DNA from: Clostridiaceae bacterium
GTDB lineage: Bacteria > Bacillota > Clostridia > Peptostreptococcales > Peptostreptococcaceae
Reading direction: 5' to 3'
Assembly (NCBI GenBank): GCA_902362365.1
Contig: CABIVQ010000007.1
Location: 1-64,000, forward strand
Length of the DNA stretch: 64,000 nt
Positions 36,471 through 45,510 of the stretch are shown here, one piece after another. The first letter of the stretch is position 1. The number at the start of each line of letters is the position of its first letter. The position numbers and the translations under genes were made by a program. Under the pieces are notes generated by a model that had not been told where the DNA came from, did not search any database, and was given only the letters and a program-made list of their open reading frames with translations.

Positions 36471-38657
36471 ATGGGAGTTTTATTCAATGAAAAAAATAAT
36501 ACATTTTGTTTAAATACAAAGAAAACTAGTTATATACTTAAAGTTTTAAATAGTAAACATTTAGATCATTTATATTGGGGTAAAAAAATCAGATCTACTA
36601 ACTTAGATTATGTTATAAGAAGAAGAAACTGGGGAAGTTTCTTAGCTAATACAGATAATGAGGAGAACTTTATGTTAGAAATGACTCCTCAAGAATATCC
36701 AGGATATGGAGCTACAGATTTACGATCTCCTGCTATAGAGTTACAATTTGAAGATGGAACTACAGCTACTGACTTCAGATATGTTTCTCATAAAATTTAT
36801 GCTGGGAAAAATAAATTAACTGGACTTCCTTCTACTTATGTGGAAGATGAAAAAGAAGCTACTACTCTAGAAATAGTTTTAAAAGATACTCTAAAATCAG
36901 TAGAAATAATATTAACTTACACTGTATTTGAAGAATTTGATGTAATTACTAGAAATGCTAAAGTAATTAATACAGGAAATGAAGATATAAAAATTTTAAG
37001 AGCTTTAAGTGCTAGTGTTGATTTTAATGATGACGACTTTGATATGATTCAATTATCTGGTGCTTGGGCTAGAGAAAGAGATTTTATAAGACAACCACTT
37101 AGAAGTGGAAGTCAAAGTATTGAAAGTAGAAGGGGTTCTAGTAGCCACGCTCAAAACCCTTTCATTGCATTAGCTAGAAAAAACACAACGGAAACTAATG
37201 GTGATATCTACGGATTTAGTTTTGTATATAGTGGAAACTTCTTAGCTAATGTGGAAGTTGATATGTACAAGAATGCTAGAGCTCAAATAGGTATAAATCC
37301 TTTTGACTTTACTTGGCTATTAAATTCAGGAGAGTCTTTCCAAACACCAGAAGCTGTATTAGTTTACTCTGGTGAAGGTATGACTGGTATGAGCCATATT
37401 TACCATAATATATATGGAAAAAGACTTGCTAGAGGTGAACATAGAGACAAAATAAGACCTATTCTTATAAATAACTGGGAAGCAACTTATTTTGATTTCA
37501 ATGAAAATAGTATAAAATCAATTGCCAAAGAAGCTAGCAATCTAGGAATGGAATTATTCGTATTAGATGATGGATGGTTTGGGAAAAGAAACAATGATGA
37601 CTGTTCTTTAGGTGATTGGATTGTTAATGAGGAAAAAATCAAAGGTGGTTTAGAGAAATTAGCTAAAGAAGTAAATGAAATGGGTCTTCAATTTGGGCTA
37701 TGGTTTGAGCCAGAGATGGTTTGTCCAGTAAGTGATTTATATGAGGCTCATCCAGACTGGTGTATACATATCCCAGGAAGAACTAGATCTGAAGCTAGAA
37801 TGCAACTTATACTTGATTTAAGTAGAGATGATGTTTGTGATTATATAATAAAGGCTGTTTCTGATGTTTTATCAAGTGCTCCTATTTCTTATGTAAAATG
37901 GGATATGAACAGAAATATGACTGAAATAGGCTCTGCTAAACTTACTCCTGAGAGACAAAGAGAATTAACACATAGATATATGTTAGGTTTATATAGAATT
38001 TTAGAAGAGTTAATAACTAAGTTCCCTCATATATTATTTGAAAGTTGCTCTGGTGGTGGTGGAAGATTTGACCCAGGTATGCTACACTACATGCCACAAA
38101 CATGGACAAGTGATAACACAGATTCCATGGAAAGATTAAAAATCCAATATGGAACATCTTTAGTATATCCAAATGTTTCAATGGGTTGCCATGTATCTGC
38201 AATACCAAACCACCAAGTTCATAGAATGACACCTTTAAACACAAGGGGTGTAGTTGCTATGAGTGGTAACTTTGGATATGAATTAGACATTACTAAATTA
38301 AGTAATGAAGAAAAATCAATGATAAAAGAACAAGTAGCTGTTTACAAAGAAATAAGAGAAACTATACAATTTGGTGATTACTATAGATTAAGTAATCCTT
38401 TTGAAAATAATGATGTGGCTTGGATGTTCATATCTAAGGATAGTAATGAAGTTGTAGTAAGCTATGTTAGACAAAGGGCTGTGCCAAACCCTAGATTTGA
38501 ATCACTAAAACTTGTGGGTCTTGAAGAAGATGCAACTTATGAAATAGTTGGTGAAGATAAAGTATTCTTTGGTGATGAGCTAATGTACGTAGGACTTAAT
38601 GTAGAGGAATTAACAGGAGACTACGCTGCTAAGATGTGGGTTTTAAGAAAAGTATAG
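36471..38657 (+). CDS. alpha-galactosidase, GH36
   Basis: 728 residues from the ATG at 36471 (SD GGGAGG; a TTG 12 bases upstream overlaps the SD). It has an N-terminal beta-sandwich, then a TIM barrel with LDDGWFG, WFEPEMV, nucleophile D478 in KWDMNR, ESCSGGGGRFD, and acid/base D548 in TWTSDNTD. Those positions coincide with the catalytic residues I recall for Geobacillus AgaA. It splits alpha-1,6-galactosyl bonds of melibiose and raffinose in the cytosol. The fructokinase gene follows nine bases later. Confidence 0.95.
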   Translation: MGVLFNEKNNTFCLNTKKTSYILKVLNSKHLDHLYWGKKIRSTNLDYVIRRRNWGSFLANTDNEENFMLEMTPQEYPGYGATDLRSPAIELQFEDGTTATDFRYVSHKIYAGKNKLTGLPSTYVEDEKEATTLEIVLKDTLKSVEIILTYTVFEEFDVITRNAKVINTGNEDIKILRALSASVDFNDDDFDMIQLSGAWARERDFIRQPLRSGSQSIESRRGSSSHAQNPFIALARKNTTETNGDIYGFSFVYSGNFLANVEVDMYKNARAQIGINPFDFTWLLNSGESFQTPEAVLVYSGEGMTGMSHIYHNIYGKRLARGEHRDKIRPILINNWEATYFDFNENSIKSIAKEASNLGMELFVLDDGWFGKRNNDDCSLGDWIVNEEKIKGGLEKLAKEVNEMGLQFGLWFEPEMVCPVSDLYEAHPDWCIHIPGRTRSEARMQLILDLSRDDVCDYIIKAVSDVLSSAPISYVKWDMNRNMTEIGSAKLTPERQRELTHRYMLGLYRILEELITKFPHILFESCSGGGGRFDPGMLHYMPQTWTSDNTDSMERLKIQYGTSLVYPNVSMGCHVSAIPNHQVHRMTPLNTRGVVAMSGNFGYELDITKLSNEEKSMIKEQVAVYKEIRETIQFGDYYRLSNPFENNDVAWMFISKDSNEVVVSYVRQRAVPNPRFESLKLVGLEEDATYEIVGEDKVFFGDELMYVGLNVEELTGDYAAKMWVLRKV

Positions 38658-38666
38658 GAGGCTATA

Positions 38667-39623
38667 ATGTTTAATTTTAATGAAACTTTAAGTTTTGATA
38701 ATAAAGAATTAGATGTATTCACTATTGGTGAATTATTAGTAGATATGATTTCTGATGACTATGATGATAACTTCAATTGTAATCATTATACTAAATACTT
38801 TGGAGGCTCTCCTGCTAATATATCTATGAATATAAATAAATTAGGCTCAAACTCTGCAATTTGTGCCTGTGTTGGAAATGATAGTTTGGGGAATTTCTTA
38901 GTAAATTCCCTAAGAGAACGTAATATTGATACAAGATATATTTCACAAGTTGATAAATCTACAAGTATGGTTCTTGTTTCAAAGAGTACCTCTACTCCTA
39001 TTCCAATATTTTATAGAAGTGCAGATTTCAACTTAGAATACAATGAGGATATTGATTACGCTCTAAAGAACTGTAAGATATTTCACTTCTCATGTTGGCC
39101 TATTTCTCAAGCTAAATCTAGAAAAACTATTGAGAAAGTTTTAGAAGAAGCTAGAAAAAACAATATAATTATAGGTTTTGATCCTAATTATCACCCTATG
39201 ATATGGGAAGAGGGACATGACGGTATTGAATATATAAAAAATCTAGTTAGCAAAGTTGATATTATTAAACCTTCAGAAGTTGATGCAGAAAGAATTTTCG
39301 GTGAAGATACTCCAGAAAACCAAGTCAAAAAATTTATAAATCTTGGAGCAAAATTAGTAATTATGACTTTAGGTAAGGATGGTGCCATTGTTTCAGATGG
39401 TACAGAAATATTAAAATTCAATACTCTAGCTACTGAAATAGTAGATACAACTGGAGCTGGAGATGCATTCTGGTCTGGTTTCTATACAGGTATAACTAAA
39501 TCTTATACACTAAAAGAATCTTTAAACCTTGGATTTGCAACTAGTGCATTTAAATTAAAACATGTAGGTGCCATTGCTAACTTACCTAAAATAGAAGAAT
39601 TTGAAAATATTTATAACTTATAA
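38667..39623 (+). CDS. PfkB-family fructokinase
   Basis: 318 residues. Ribokinase fold with the N-terminal signature KYFGGSPANISMNINKLG and the catalytic DTTGAGDAFWSGFYTG, where the last Asp is the base. Placed between alpha-galactosidase and sucrose phosphorylase, it would phosphorylate the fructose released from sucrose. SD is AGGAGG; intergenic gaps of 9 and 19 bases indicate one transcript. Confidence 0.9.
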   Translation: MFNFNETLSFDNKELDVFTIGELLVDMISDDYDDNFNCNHYTKYFGGSPANISMNINKLGSNSAICACVGNDSLGNFLVNSLRERNIDTRYISQVDKSTSMVLVSKSTSTPIPIFYRSADFNLEYNEDIDYALKNCKIFHFSCWPISQAKSRKTIEKVLEEARKNNIIIGFDPNYHPMIWEEGHDGIEYIKNLVSKVDIIKPSEVDAERIFGEDTPENQVKKFINLGAKLVIMTLGKDGAIVSDGTEILKFNTLATEIVDTTGAGDAFWSGFYTGITKSYTLKESLNLGFATSAFKLKHVGAIANLPKIEEFENIYNL

Positions 39624-39642
39624 CTATTGGAGGAAATTATAG

Positions 39643-41113
39643 ATGACAGTGAAAAATAAAGTTCAATTAATAACGTATCCAGATTCTCTTGGTGGAGATT
39701 TAAAATCTTTAAATAAAGTATTAGATACTTACTTCAAAGACACTTTTAAGGGTGGAATACACATCCTACCACCTTTTCCTTCTTCAGGGGACAGGGGCTT
39801 TGCTCCTTTAACTTATGATAAGATAGAGCCTGCTTTTGGAACTTGGGAAGGTATAAGAAAGATAGGAGAAAAACATGATATACTTGTGGATATAATGGTA
39901 AATCATATATCTCAAAAATCAGAGTTCTTTCAAGACTTTTTAAAACATGGGAAAAAATCTAAATATGCTGATTTATTCTTAACTCTAGATAAAATTTGGC
40001 CAGATGAAAAACCAGTACAAGAAGATATTGATAAGATGTTTTTACGTAGAGACTTACCTTATTCTAAATTTACTATTGAAGAAACTGGTGAAGAAGAAAT
40101 GGTATGGACTACTTTTGGTAAGCAAGATCCATCTGAGCAAATAGATCTAGATATTAACTCTTTAAAAGTTAAAGAATTATTTACAGAGTTCTTTAAAAAT
40201 TTCAGTAAGCAAGGAGTTAAAATAGTCAGACTAGATTGCAGTTGGATATATAATCAAAAAACTAGGTACTAGTTGCTTCTTCGTAGAGCCAGAAATCTAT
40301 GATTTCATAGACTGGATAACTGATCTAGCTACTTCTTTAGATATAGAATTATTACCAGAAGTTCACTCTCATTACTCTACTCAGTATAAATTATCTAAGC
40401 ATGGTAACTGGATTTATGACTTTATATTACCTTATATGGTTTTAGATACTTTAATAAACAAATCTAGCTCAAAGCTATGTGAATATTTAAAAGTTCGTCC
40501 ATCAAAACAATTCACTATGTTAGATTGCCATGATGGTGTACCTGTTAAACCTGACTTAGATGATTTAATAACTACTGCTGAGGCTCAAAAGGTAGTAGAT
40601 GTATGTGTAGAAAGAGGTGCTAATTTAAGTCTAGTTTATTCTGATGCTCACAAAAGTGAAGACGGATTTGATGTTCACCAAATAAGATGCTCTTATTATT
40701 CTGTCTTAGATTGTAATGATGATGCTTATTTAGCTGCTAGAGCTATACAGTTCTTTGCTCCTGGTATTCCTCAAGTTTATTATGTAGGATTATTAGCAGG
40801 TAAAAATGATGAAGAAAATGTAAAGGCAACAGGCGAAGGTCGTGAAATAAATAGACACAACTTTACAATGGAAGAAATTGAAAGAGAAGTTAACAAAGAT
40901 GTAGTTCAAAGGTTATTAAAGTTAATTGATTTTAGAAATGACTATCCAGCCTTTGATGGTGAGTTTATGGTTTATGAGTCTAATGATAGTGATATTAAGT
41001 TAGGTTGGAAAAAAGATAATAAAGAATGTACACTTTACATTGATTTAAATACTTATAAGTCTTATATTGAGTATGTAAATGAAAAAGATGAATTAGCTAT
41101 TTTTAATATATAA
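39643..41113 (+). pseudogene. sucrose phosphorylase (GH13), one-base frameshift at the catalytic Asp
   Basis: The first half (VQLITYPDSLGGDLKSLNKVL, GIHILPPFPSSGDRGFAPLTYD, VNHISQKSEFF) runs to VRLD198, where an extra T at 40236-40237 breaks the frame. Dropping it gives the family sequence VRLDAVGYIIKKLGT, then EVHSHYSTQYKL and MLDCHDGVPVKPDLDDL. The restored enzyme has ~489 residues, normal for sucrose phosphorylase, which makes glucose-1-phosphate and fructose. As read, the nucleophile region is destroyed and two fragments remain (39643-40272 and 40436-41113). Confidence 0.88.
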
Positions 41114-41138
41114 TTAAATAATTTTATTTCCAAAAAAT

Positions 41139-41192
41139 CAGGGACTGAGAGAATGTTTGTGAAAATACAAATCTTCTTCCAGTCCTTATTTA
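41139..41192 (+). terminator. terminator of the sugar operon
   Basis: AGGGACTGAGAGAA faces TTCTTCCAGTCCTT, then TATTTAG. Confidence 0.75.
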
Positions 41193-41255
41193 GATTAAAG
41201 TTCCTTATCGTATTTGTTTATAAGCTAGGAAAATAAGGTAAAAGGGTGAGAGAAA

Positions 41256-41444
41256 GTGCGTAAATATGAGTGGATATTATGCCAGATATGTGGAAATAAA
41301 ACAAGGGTTAAAATATGTGATGATACAGTGATTGAAAACTTACCACTATTTTGTCCAAAGTGTAAGCAGGAAACTATAATTAATGTAAAACAACTTAATA
41401 TTTCAGTTATTAAAGAGCCAAACACTAAGATGCAGAGCCGATAA
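41256..41444 (+). CDS. cysteine-rich KTR protein
   Basis: 62 residues with two zinc-knuckle-like pairs, CQIC and CPKC, and the family signature GNKTRVKI (Cys_rich_KTR, common in conjugative and other mobile elements of Firmicutes). Function unknown; the fold resembles a small zinc ribbon. GTG start after GGTGAGAG. It marks the left end of the accessory region and has a decayed paralogue at 30120. Confidence 0.8.
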   Translation: MRKYEWILCQICGNKTRVKICDDTVIENLPLFCPKCKQETIINVKQLNISVIKEPNTKMQSR

Positions 41445-41478
41445 CATGTGAGTAAAATTGCAGTTGTCGGTTCTTTTT
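41434..41478 (+). terminator. terminator after the KTR gene
   Basis: AGAGCCGATAAC (41434-41445) pairs with GTTGTCGGTTCT (41463-41474), then TTTTT. Confidence 0.85.
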
Positions 41479-41588
41479 ATGTATACAGAGAAAGTATAAT
41501 ACAGGTTTACAATTGCTATAAATTGAGACTTAGAACCATTCTAAAATATATTGTATAGATATTATCTATTTAAGCTAAACTAATTAAA

Positions 41589-41689
41589 AAATATTTTAGG
41601 CTATGTTTTAATAGAGTATTGATATTAGGAACAATTTTAATAACAAAAAAGTAGGGGTATACCCATTGAGTGATATACTCCTACTTTTT
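41589..41689 (+). repeat. long inverted repeat, left copy (contains terminator)
   Basis: About 95 bases match the reverse complement of 55020-55107. Shared blocks include GCTATGTTTTAATA, TGATATTAGGAACAATTT, AATAACAAAAAAGTAGGGGT and TACTCCTAC. The final part (41645-41689) is itself a bidirectional terminator hairpin. Confidence 0.85.
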
Positions 41690-41708
41690 CGTTCACATTA
41701 TATTAATA

Positions 41709-42029
41709 TTATTCATAACTTGTATTTAAATATTTCATTTTAATCGATATAAACTTTAATAAATAGTTTACTACCCAAAATGTAGCAAGATAATAACATA
41801 CAAAAAGACTTGTGTTTGTCTTATTATAAATAATTACACTCTCTAATATTAATAAAGTACAATTGAATACACAAAATAATAATTGTAAATTATAATAATC
41901 ATCTTTTAAAACATTTATCTTTTCATTACGTATAGTATAGATGATACTTTTCTTTTTGTACGATATTATACTATATACTAAGAAAATCAACGCTATACTG
42001 ATATAAACTATAAACACTACATCTCCCAT
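41709..42029 (-). CDS. small membrane protein, unknown
   Basis: 106 residues with three hydrophobic segments (VVFIVYISIALIFLVYSII; LQLLFCVFNCTLLILESVIIY; SLFVCYYLATFWVVNYLLKFI) and a basic loop. An N-out single-pass plus hairpin topology is likely. No family recognised. SD is GGAGG; it lies between the inverted repeat and the transposase remnant. Confidence 0.6.
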   Translation of the reverse strand: MGDVVFIVYISIALIFLVYSIISYKKKSIIYTIRNEKINVLKDDYYNLQLLFCVFNCTLLILESVIIYNKTNTSLFVCYYLATFWVVNYLLKFISIKMKYLNTSYE

Positions 42030-42056
42030 ACTAATTCCTCCTTTGTTTAATTCCCA

Positions 42057-42470
42057 TTATATAACGATTGTGTAATTGTTTTTATTATAGCATTCTTTTA
42101 ACTCATTATTAAAATCTGTATCAAATTTAATATATGATTTATGACTATCTTCTCCTATATGTTCTTTGTAAAGCCTCTCAAGCTCTTTGTGAGTCATTCT
42201 AACTTTACATAAAGGTTCTATTATTAAATTACCTTGTCTATCCAACGCTATAGCCACACAAATCTACTACCTAGATATACCTCTCTTTTTAATCTCTTTA
42301 CCTCTTTTACGAGATTTTCTTATTGATAGCCCCATAATCATGCATTTAGCATATTTAAACCACTTATCTAACGATTTCTTACTTCTATATGTAGCAGAGT
42401 TTGTAAAATCAGTAAAAAGTCTTTCTACAATCTTTATAGGTATACCTTTGTTTACCGTTATACTTAGCAT
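42057..42470 (-). pseudogene. IS1595-family (ISXO2-like) transposase remnant
   Basis: One frame interrupted by two consecutive TAG codons (42261-42269). Around them it reads SIRKSRKRGKEIKKRGISR then ICVAIALDRQGNLIIEPLCK, followed by MTHKELERLYKEHIGEDSHKSYIKF. This matches the DDE-domain run of ISXO2-like transposases. The CTD before SHKSY, normally holding the second catalytic Asp, is missing. The N-terminal zinc ribbon and C-terminus are absent too. Clearly inactive. Confidence 0.8.
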
Positions 42471-42485
42471 TTATTGAGATACATT

Positions 42486-42542
42486 ATGAATAGCAATAAG
42501 GGCATATGATATGTTCCTATTTTTGTTCGCATTATTTTAAAG
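42486..42542 (-). repeat. module B with hairpin (3' unit of the 42.5-kb gene)
   Basis: On the minus strand: TTTAAAATAATGCGAACAAA, then AATAGGA...CCTTATT (42495-42521). It resembles 54329-54376 and sits just downstream of the membrane-protein gene. Confidence 0.6.
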
Positions 42543-42549
42543 TTCTGAT

Positions 42550-42861
42550 TTAGAAAAATGCAGTAAAAAATAACGAAACTATTATTATCATTGTTATTAT
42601 AATAGTAGATAGTATTTTGCCAATTTTTGAACCAAAGTCATCCTTAAATTTATAACCAATAATTAATGAAGGAACAAAAAATAATAGAGAATAAAATATT
42701 GTATAATGAATTCCATTGTTGCCGTTAGACCATGCTTTTAGACCAATATAAGTTAAGATATTATCCCCTATACAAATATTATTAAATGTAAACGTAAATA
42801 AAAAACCGATAATAAATAGCAATAAGGAAATTGATCCTATTCCAATTTTCTTTTTTTTCAC
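42550..42861 (-). CDS. small membrane protein, unknown
   Basis: 103 residues with three hydrophobic segments (ISLLLFIIGFLFTFTF; YTIFYSLLFFVPSLIIGY; ILSTIIITMIIIVSLFFTAFF). GTG start behind GGAGGG. Unknown family. It is flanked by a module-A-like sequence upstream (42918-42950) and module B plus hairpin downstream. Confidence 0.65.
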   Translation of the reverse strand: MKKKKIGIGSISLLLFIIGFLFTFTFNNICIGDNILTYIGLKAWSNGNNGIHYTIFYSLLFFVPSLIIGYKFKDDFGSKIGKILSTIIITMIIIVSLFFTAFF

Positions 42862-42917
42862 ATTATTCCCTCCAAATATAAGTGTTTATATAACTTAAAT
42901 TTAATATAATACATTAG

Positions 42918-42950
42918 TTCGTCTAATACAACAATTGTGTATTTATTGTA
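42918..42950 (-). repeat. module-A-like sequence
   Basis: Minus strand: TACACAATTGTTGTATTAGA then CGAA, 57 bases before the GTG of the membrane-protein gene. It is a divergent member of the TTGTTATATAATGCGAA family. Confidence 0.5.
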
Positions 42951-42972
42951 CCATTTTCAACATCGATTTAAA

Positions 42973-43157
42973 ACAGAGCCTATTTTAAATATGTATCTTA
43001 TTAACTTAATTCCTAAGTATCCAAATAGAATCACTTGAAGAAATATATATTATGTACAATAATTGGAATTAAGATTATAATTGTATTTATAAAAATTAAA
43101 TAACTTAAAGAGTAGACAGAGAAAGTATAACACAGGTTCACAATTGTTATATAATGC
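42973..43157. repeat. element R, third (partial) copy
   Basis: From ACAGAGCCTATTTTAAAT to TTGTTATATAATGCC. It matches the right half of the duplicated element at 44908 and 48043 with ~10-15% differences. On the minus strand it contains a short hydrophobic frame (YTFSVYSLSYLIFINTIIIL...VHNIYFF). 42862-43338 otherwise holds no gene. Confidence 0.8.
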
Positions 43158-43338
43158 CAATTAAAAATTAAGCCTATTATTATATATACATAAAGGATTA
43201 AATAACACAAAGCCATTGTATATATGTAGCTTGTTTGATATACTACTCATAATGGTTGCATAAAAATATGAACTAATTATTATTTCATAAACTGAACATC
43301 AGTTAATAATAAAGTGTAAAATGAAATATGGAGGTATT

Positions 43339-43887
43339 ATGAACAAACGAGAGAGAATTGAAAAAGCCTTTTTATATGGAGTTTTCATTTGTTATATACT
43401 TTTTTTAATTAAATTATTGTTTTTATCAAGAGTTTCGCTTTTAGAGTTGTTTAATAGTCAAAGGACTTTAGATAGAACAATAAATATCATTCCTTTTAGT
43501 AGCATAACCGAATATCTATTTAGTAACTCTCCCACTGTAAAAAGATTTGCTTTTGGGAATGTGATTGGTAATATAGCCATATTTATTCCTCTTGGTGTAT
43601 ATTTGTCACTATTTAAAAATAATAAAAAAATAATAAATAATCTATTACTTATATTTATAGTAAGTTTATTTACGGAAATCATTCAGGGACTTTTAGGTAT
43701 TGGATCATCAGATATTGATGACATAATTTTAAATTGTTTCGGTGGACTCGTAGGTATTTTAGGATATAAGTGTTTATTATTTATATTACATAATGATAAA
43801 AAAGTACGTTTTACAATAACAATACTATCTGCAATAGGATTACCTATTTTATTATATTTGTTATTTATTATAAGATTAAGATTTTAA
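43339..43887 (+). CDS. VanZ-family membrane protein
   Basis: 182 residues from the ATG at 43339 (SD ATGGAGGT; an in-frame ATG 18 bases upstream overlaps the SD). VanZ signature: RTINIIPFSSITEYLF, NVIGNIAIFIPLGVYLSLF, FTEIIQGLLGIGSSDIDDIILNCFGGLVGILGY. Four to five membrane segments. This second VanZ protein of the window is not in an operon. Role unknown; teicoplanin tolerance only by family analogy. Confidence 0.85.
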   Translation: MNKRERIEKAFLYGVFICYILFLIKLLFLSRVSLLELFNSQRTLDRTINIIPFSSITEYLFSNSPTVKRFAFGNVIGNIAIFIPLGVYLSLFKNNKKIINNLLLIFIVSLFTEIIQGLLGIGSSDIDDIILNCFGGLVGILGYKCLLFILHNDKKVRFTITILSAIGLPILLYLLFIIRLRF

Positions 43888-43967
43888 ATATTTTCCTGTA
43901 TATTTATGAGGATACTTTACCTAAAAGGAACATATAGTTAATTATGGTCTATATCAAATTTAATACA

Positions 43968-43990
43968 CAATATTAATATATTGTGAACTA
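43968..43990 (+). repeat. module B core
   Basis: ACAATATTAATATATTGTGAAC, 80 bases after the VanZ gene. It is close to the cores at 50341, 54329 and (reverse) 62066; the hairpin seen elsewhere is not evident here. Confidence 0.6.
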
Positions 43991-44107
43991 AAAAAAGCAT
44001 TATTTTTCAACACTATTCTTAAACATAGGGGTAAATTATATAGGGAAGTATATTTAATAATAGTAGATTTCCTTAATTTATAAAATTTAAAGGACATTTA
44101 ATTTAAG

Positions 44108-44272
44108 ATGAAAAAACAACTTATACAATTATTTTTAATATTTATTTGTATTCAATGGTTAGTAGAAAATGTATGTAAATTTAATATTAATTCTTATATA
44201 GGTTCAATTATATGTATGACTCTAGCTGTAGGAATACAACGAATTTATTTAACAATAAAACCAGAACACTAA
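44108..44272 (+). CDS. 54-residue membrane protein
   Basis: MKKQLIQLFLIFICIQWLVENVCKF followed by YIGSIICMTLAVGIQRIYL: two hydrophobic segments, charged ends, no recognised family. AAAGGA lies 12 bases before the ATG, so the ribosome site is weak. A terminator follows immediately, supporting a real transcript. Confidence 0.45.
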   Translation: MKKQLIQLFLIFICIQWLVENVCKFNINSYIGSIICMTLAVGIQRIYLTIKPEH

Positions 44273-44290
44273 CTTTACAAATAGCAAAAT

Positions 44291-44322
44291 CTCCCTTTTG
44301 ATTGAATCGAAGGGGTTTTTAT
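44291..44322 (+). terminator. terminator
   Basis: CCCTTTTGAT (44293-44302) pairs with ATCGAAGGGG (44306-44315), then TTTTT. Confidence 0.85.
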
Positions 44323-44361
44323 ATAATATAATCAATGTTCGCAATTGTTATATAATACGAA
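44323..44361 (+). repeat. module A
   Basis: ATAATATAATCAA...CGCAATTGTTATATAATACG, 46 bases before the next gene's ATG. It nearly equals 49779-49817 and the reverse of 62540-62577. The TATAAT could be a -10 box, but there is no fitting -35. Confidence 0.7.
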
Positions 44362-44406
44362 TTTATAAATTTTAAAGTATCTATCAAATGTTAGACGGAG
44401 ATAATT

Positions 44407-44925
44407 ATGAGGAAAAACACTAAAATTATAATAATATCATTAATATTATTAACAGCTTTTATAGGATTTACGCTAAATAGAAATACTGATAAGGAATTTA
44501 CTGCTGGACTTATATCATCCCATTGGTTAAATAAAAATAATAAAAATCCATATGGAATAACTATTGACTTAGAAAGTGGTTTTTCTAGAGATGAAATTAA
44601 GTATCTTGGAAGTATTGCAACGAGGGATAGAAAAAATGAATTAAGTGTTACTAAAGCAAAAGATTTAGAAAATCCGAATCATTATATGACTGTATATATA
44701 TCTGAAAAGTCTACTGGAATAACAAAGAAAAAGTTAGATTTTAATTTATGGACATATAAAGATAAAGGATATATTCAATTTATAAAAGATGAAGATGTTA
44801 ATAATACTAAACTTGAAAATTTAAATGGTATAAGTAAATTAGAGAATGAAGAATATCAATTTTTAACAAAATTGCTTTTAAAATATCATTCTCCTGACGA
44901 TATATTTAAAAATAATTTTATATAA
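44407..44925 (+). CDS. exported protein of unknown function
   Basis: 172 residues. N-terminal anchor IIIISLILLTAFIGFTL (8-24), then a soluble extracellular part without Cys, rich in Lys/Asn/Asp (GLISSHWLNKNNKNPYGITIDLESGFSRDEIKYLG...). No lipobox. SD is ACGGAG. Module A precedes it, and its last six codons already belong to the duplicated element R, so the 3' end may have been replaced when R was copied. Confidence 0.65.
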   Translation: MRKNTKIIIISLILLTAFIGFTLNRNTDKEFTAGLISSHWLNKNNKNPYGITIDLESGFSRDEIKYLGSIATRDRKNELSVTKAKDLENPNHYMTVYISEKSTGITKKKLDFNLWTYKDKGYIQFIKDEDVNNTKLENLNGISKLENEEYQFLTKLLLKYHSPDDIFKNNFI

Positions 44926-45319
44926 TAAGTTTGTAGTATTACTTAGTTGTTATATAATGCGAAGTAGCGTAAATTGTAAAATGTTATTTAATAATATGAG
45001 TTTATATTTATATTTACAATTTGGGTAAACTTAAAGAACTTATAACTATTGGTAGTTTATATAAAAAAATGGCTAGATATTGATGTATTTTCAATAGTTC
45101 TAGCCATTTTTATTTCTTATATATTACACAATTGTGTAACAGAGCCTATTTTAAATATGTATCTTATTAACTTAATTCTTAAATATATCAACAGAATCAC
45201 TTGAAGAAATATATATTATGTACAATGATTGTAGTTAAGCTTATAATTGTATTTATAAAAATTAAACAACTTAAAGAGTAGACAGAGAAAGTATAATATA
45301 GGTTTAGAATTTTTATATA
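44908..45319. repeat. duplicated element R, copy 1 (412 bp)
   Basis: Nearly identical to 48043-48451. It starts inside the end of the exported-protein gene and contains module A (TTGTTATATAATGCGAAG, ~44947), a terminator (45063-45115), ACACAATTGTGT and the part shared with 42973-43157. It ends in a second A-like core (AATTTTTATATAATGCGAA). Confidence 0.92.
45063..45115. terminator. terminator inside element R copy 1
   Basis: AAAAAATGGCTAGA pairs with TCTAGCCATTTTT. Confidence 0.85.
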
Positions 45320-45455
45320 ATGCGAAGTAACGATACTTTTGATGTCATATGGATAAATAGGAATTAGTCTACAATATATCTCTATTAGAGAAGAGCTTGA
45401 AAAAGTTAGTAAAGTTTTAGGTAAATAGGAAATTTGCTGAAAGACTGAGCAGGTA

Positions 45456-45488
45456 AAAATCGGGATAACTATCCCGATTTTTTTTACT
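45456..45488. terminator. bidirectional terminator
   Basis: AAATCGGGAT (45457-45466) pairs with ATCCCGATTT (45471-45480), followed by T8. Bases 45322-45427 before it contain a decayed reading frame ending ISIREELEKVSKVLGK. Confidence 0.88.
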
Positions 45489-45510
45489 CCATATAAGTAG
45501 TTCACAATAG

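Noticed and set aside
43031..43216. Hydrophobic minus-strand ORF with a counterpart at 45197-45505
   Set aside because: Both frames lie inside copies of repeat R, lack ribosome sites and differ by frame breaks; treated as part of the repeat, at best a remnant.
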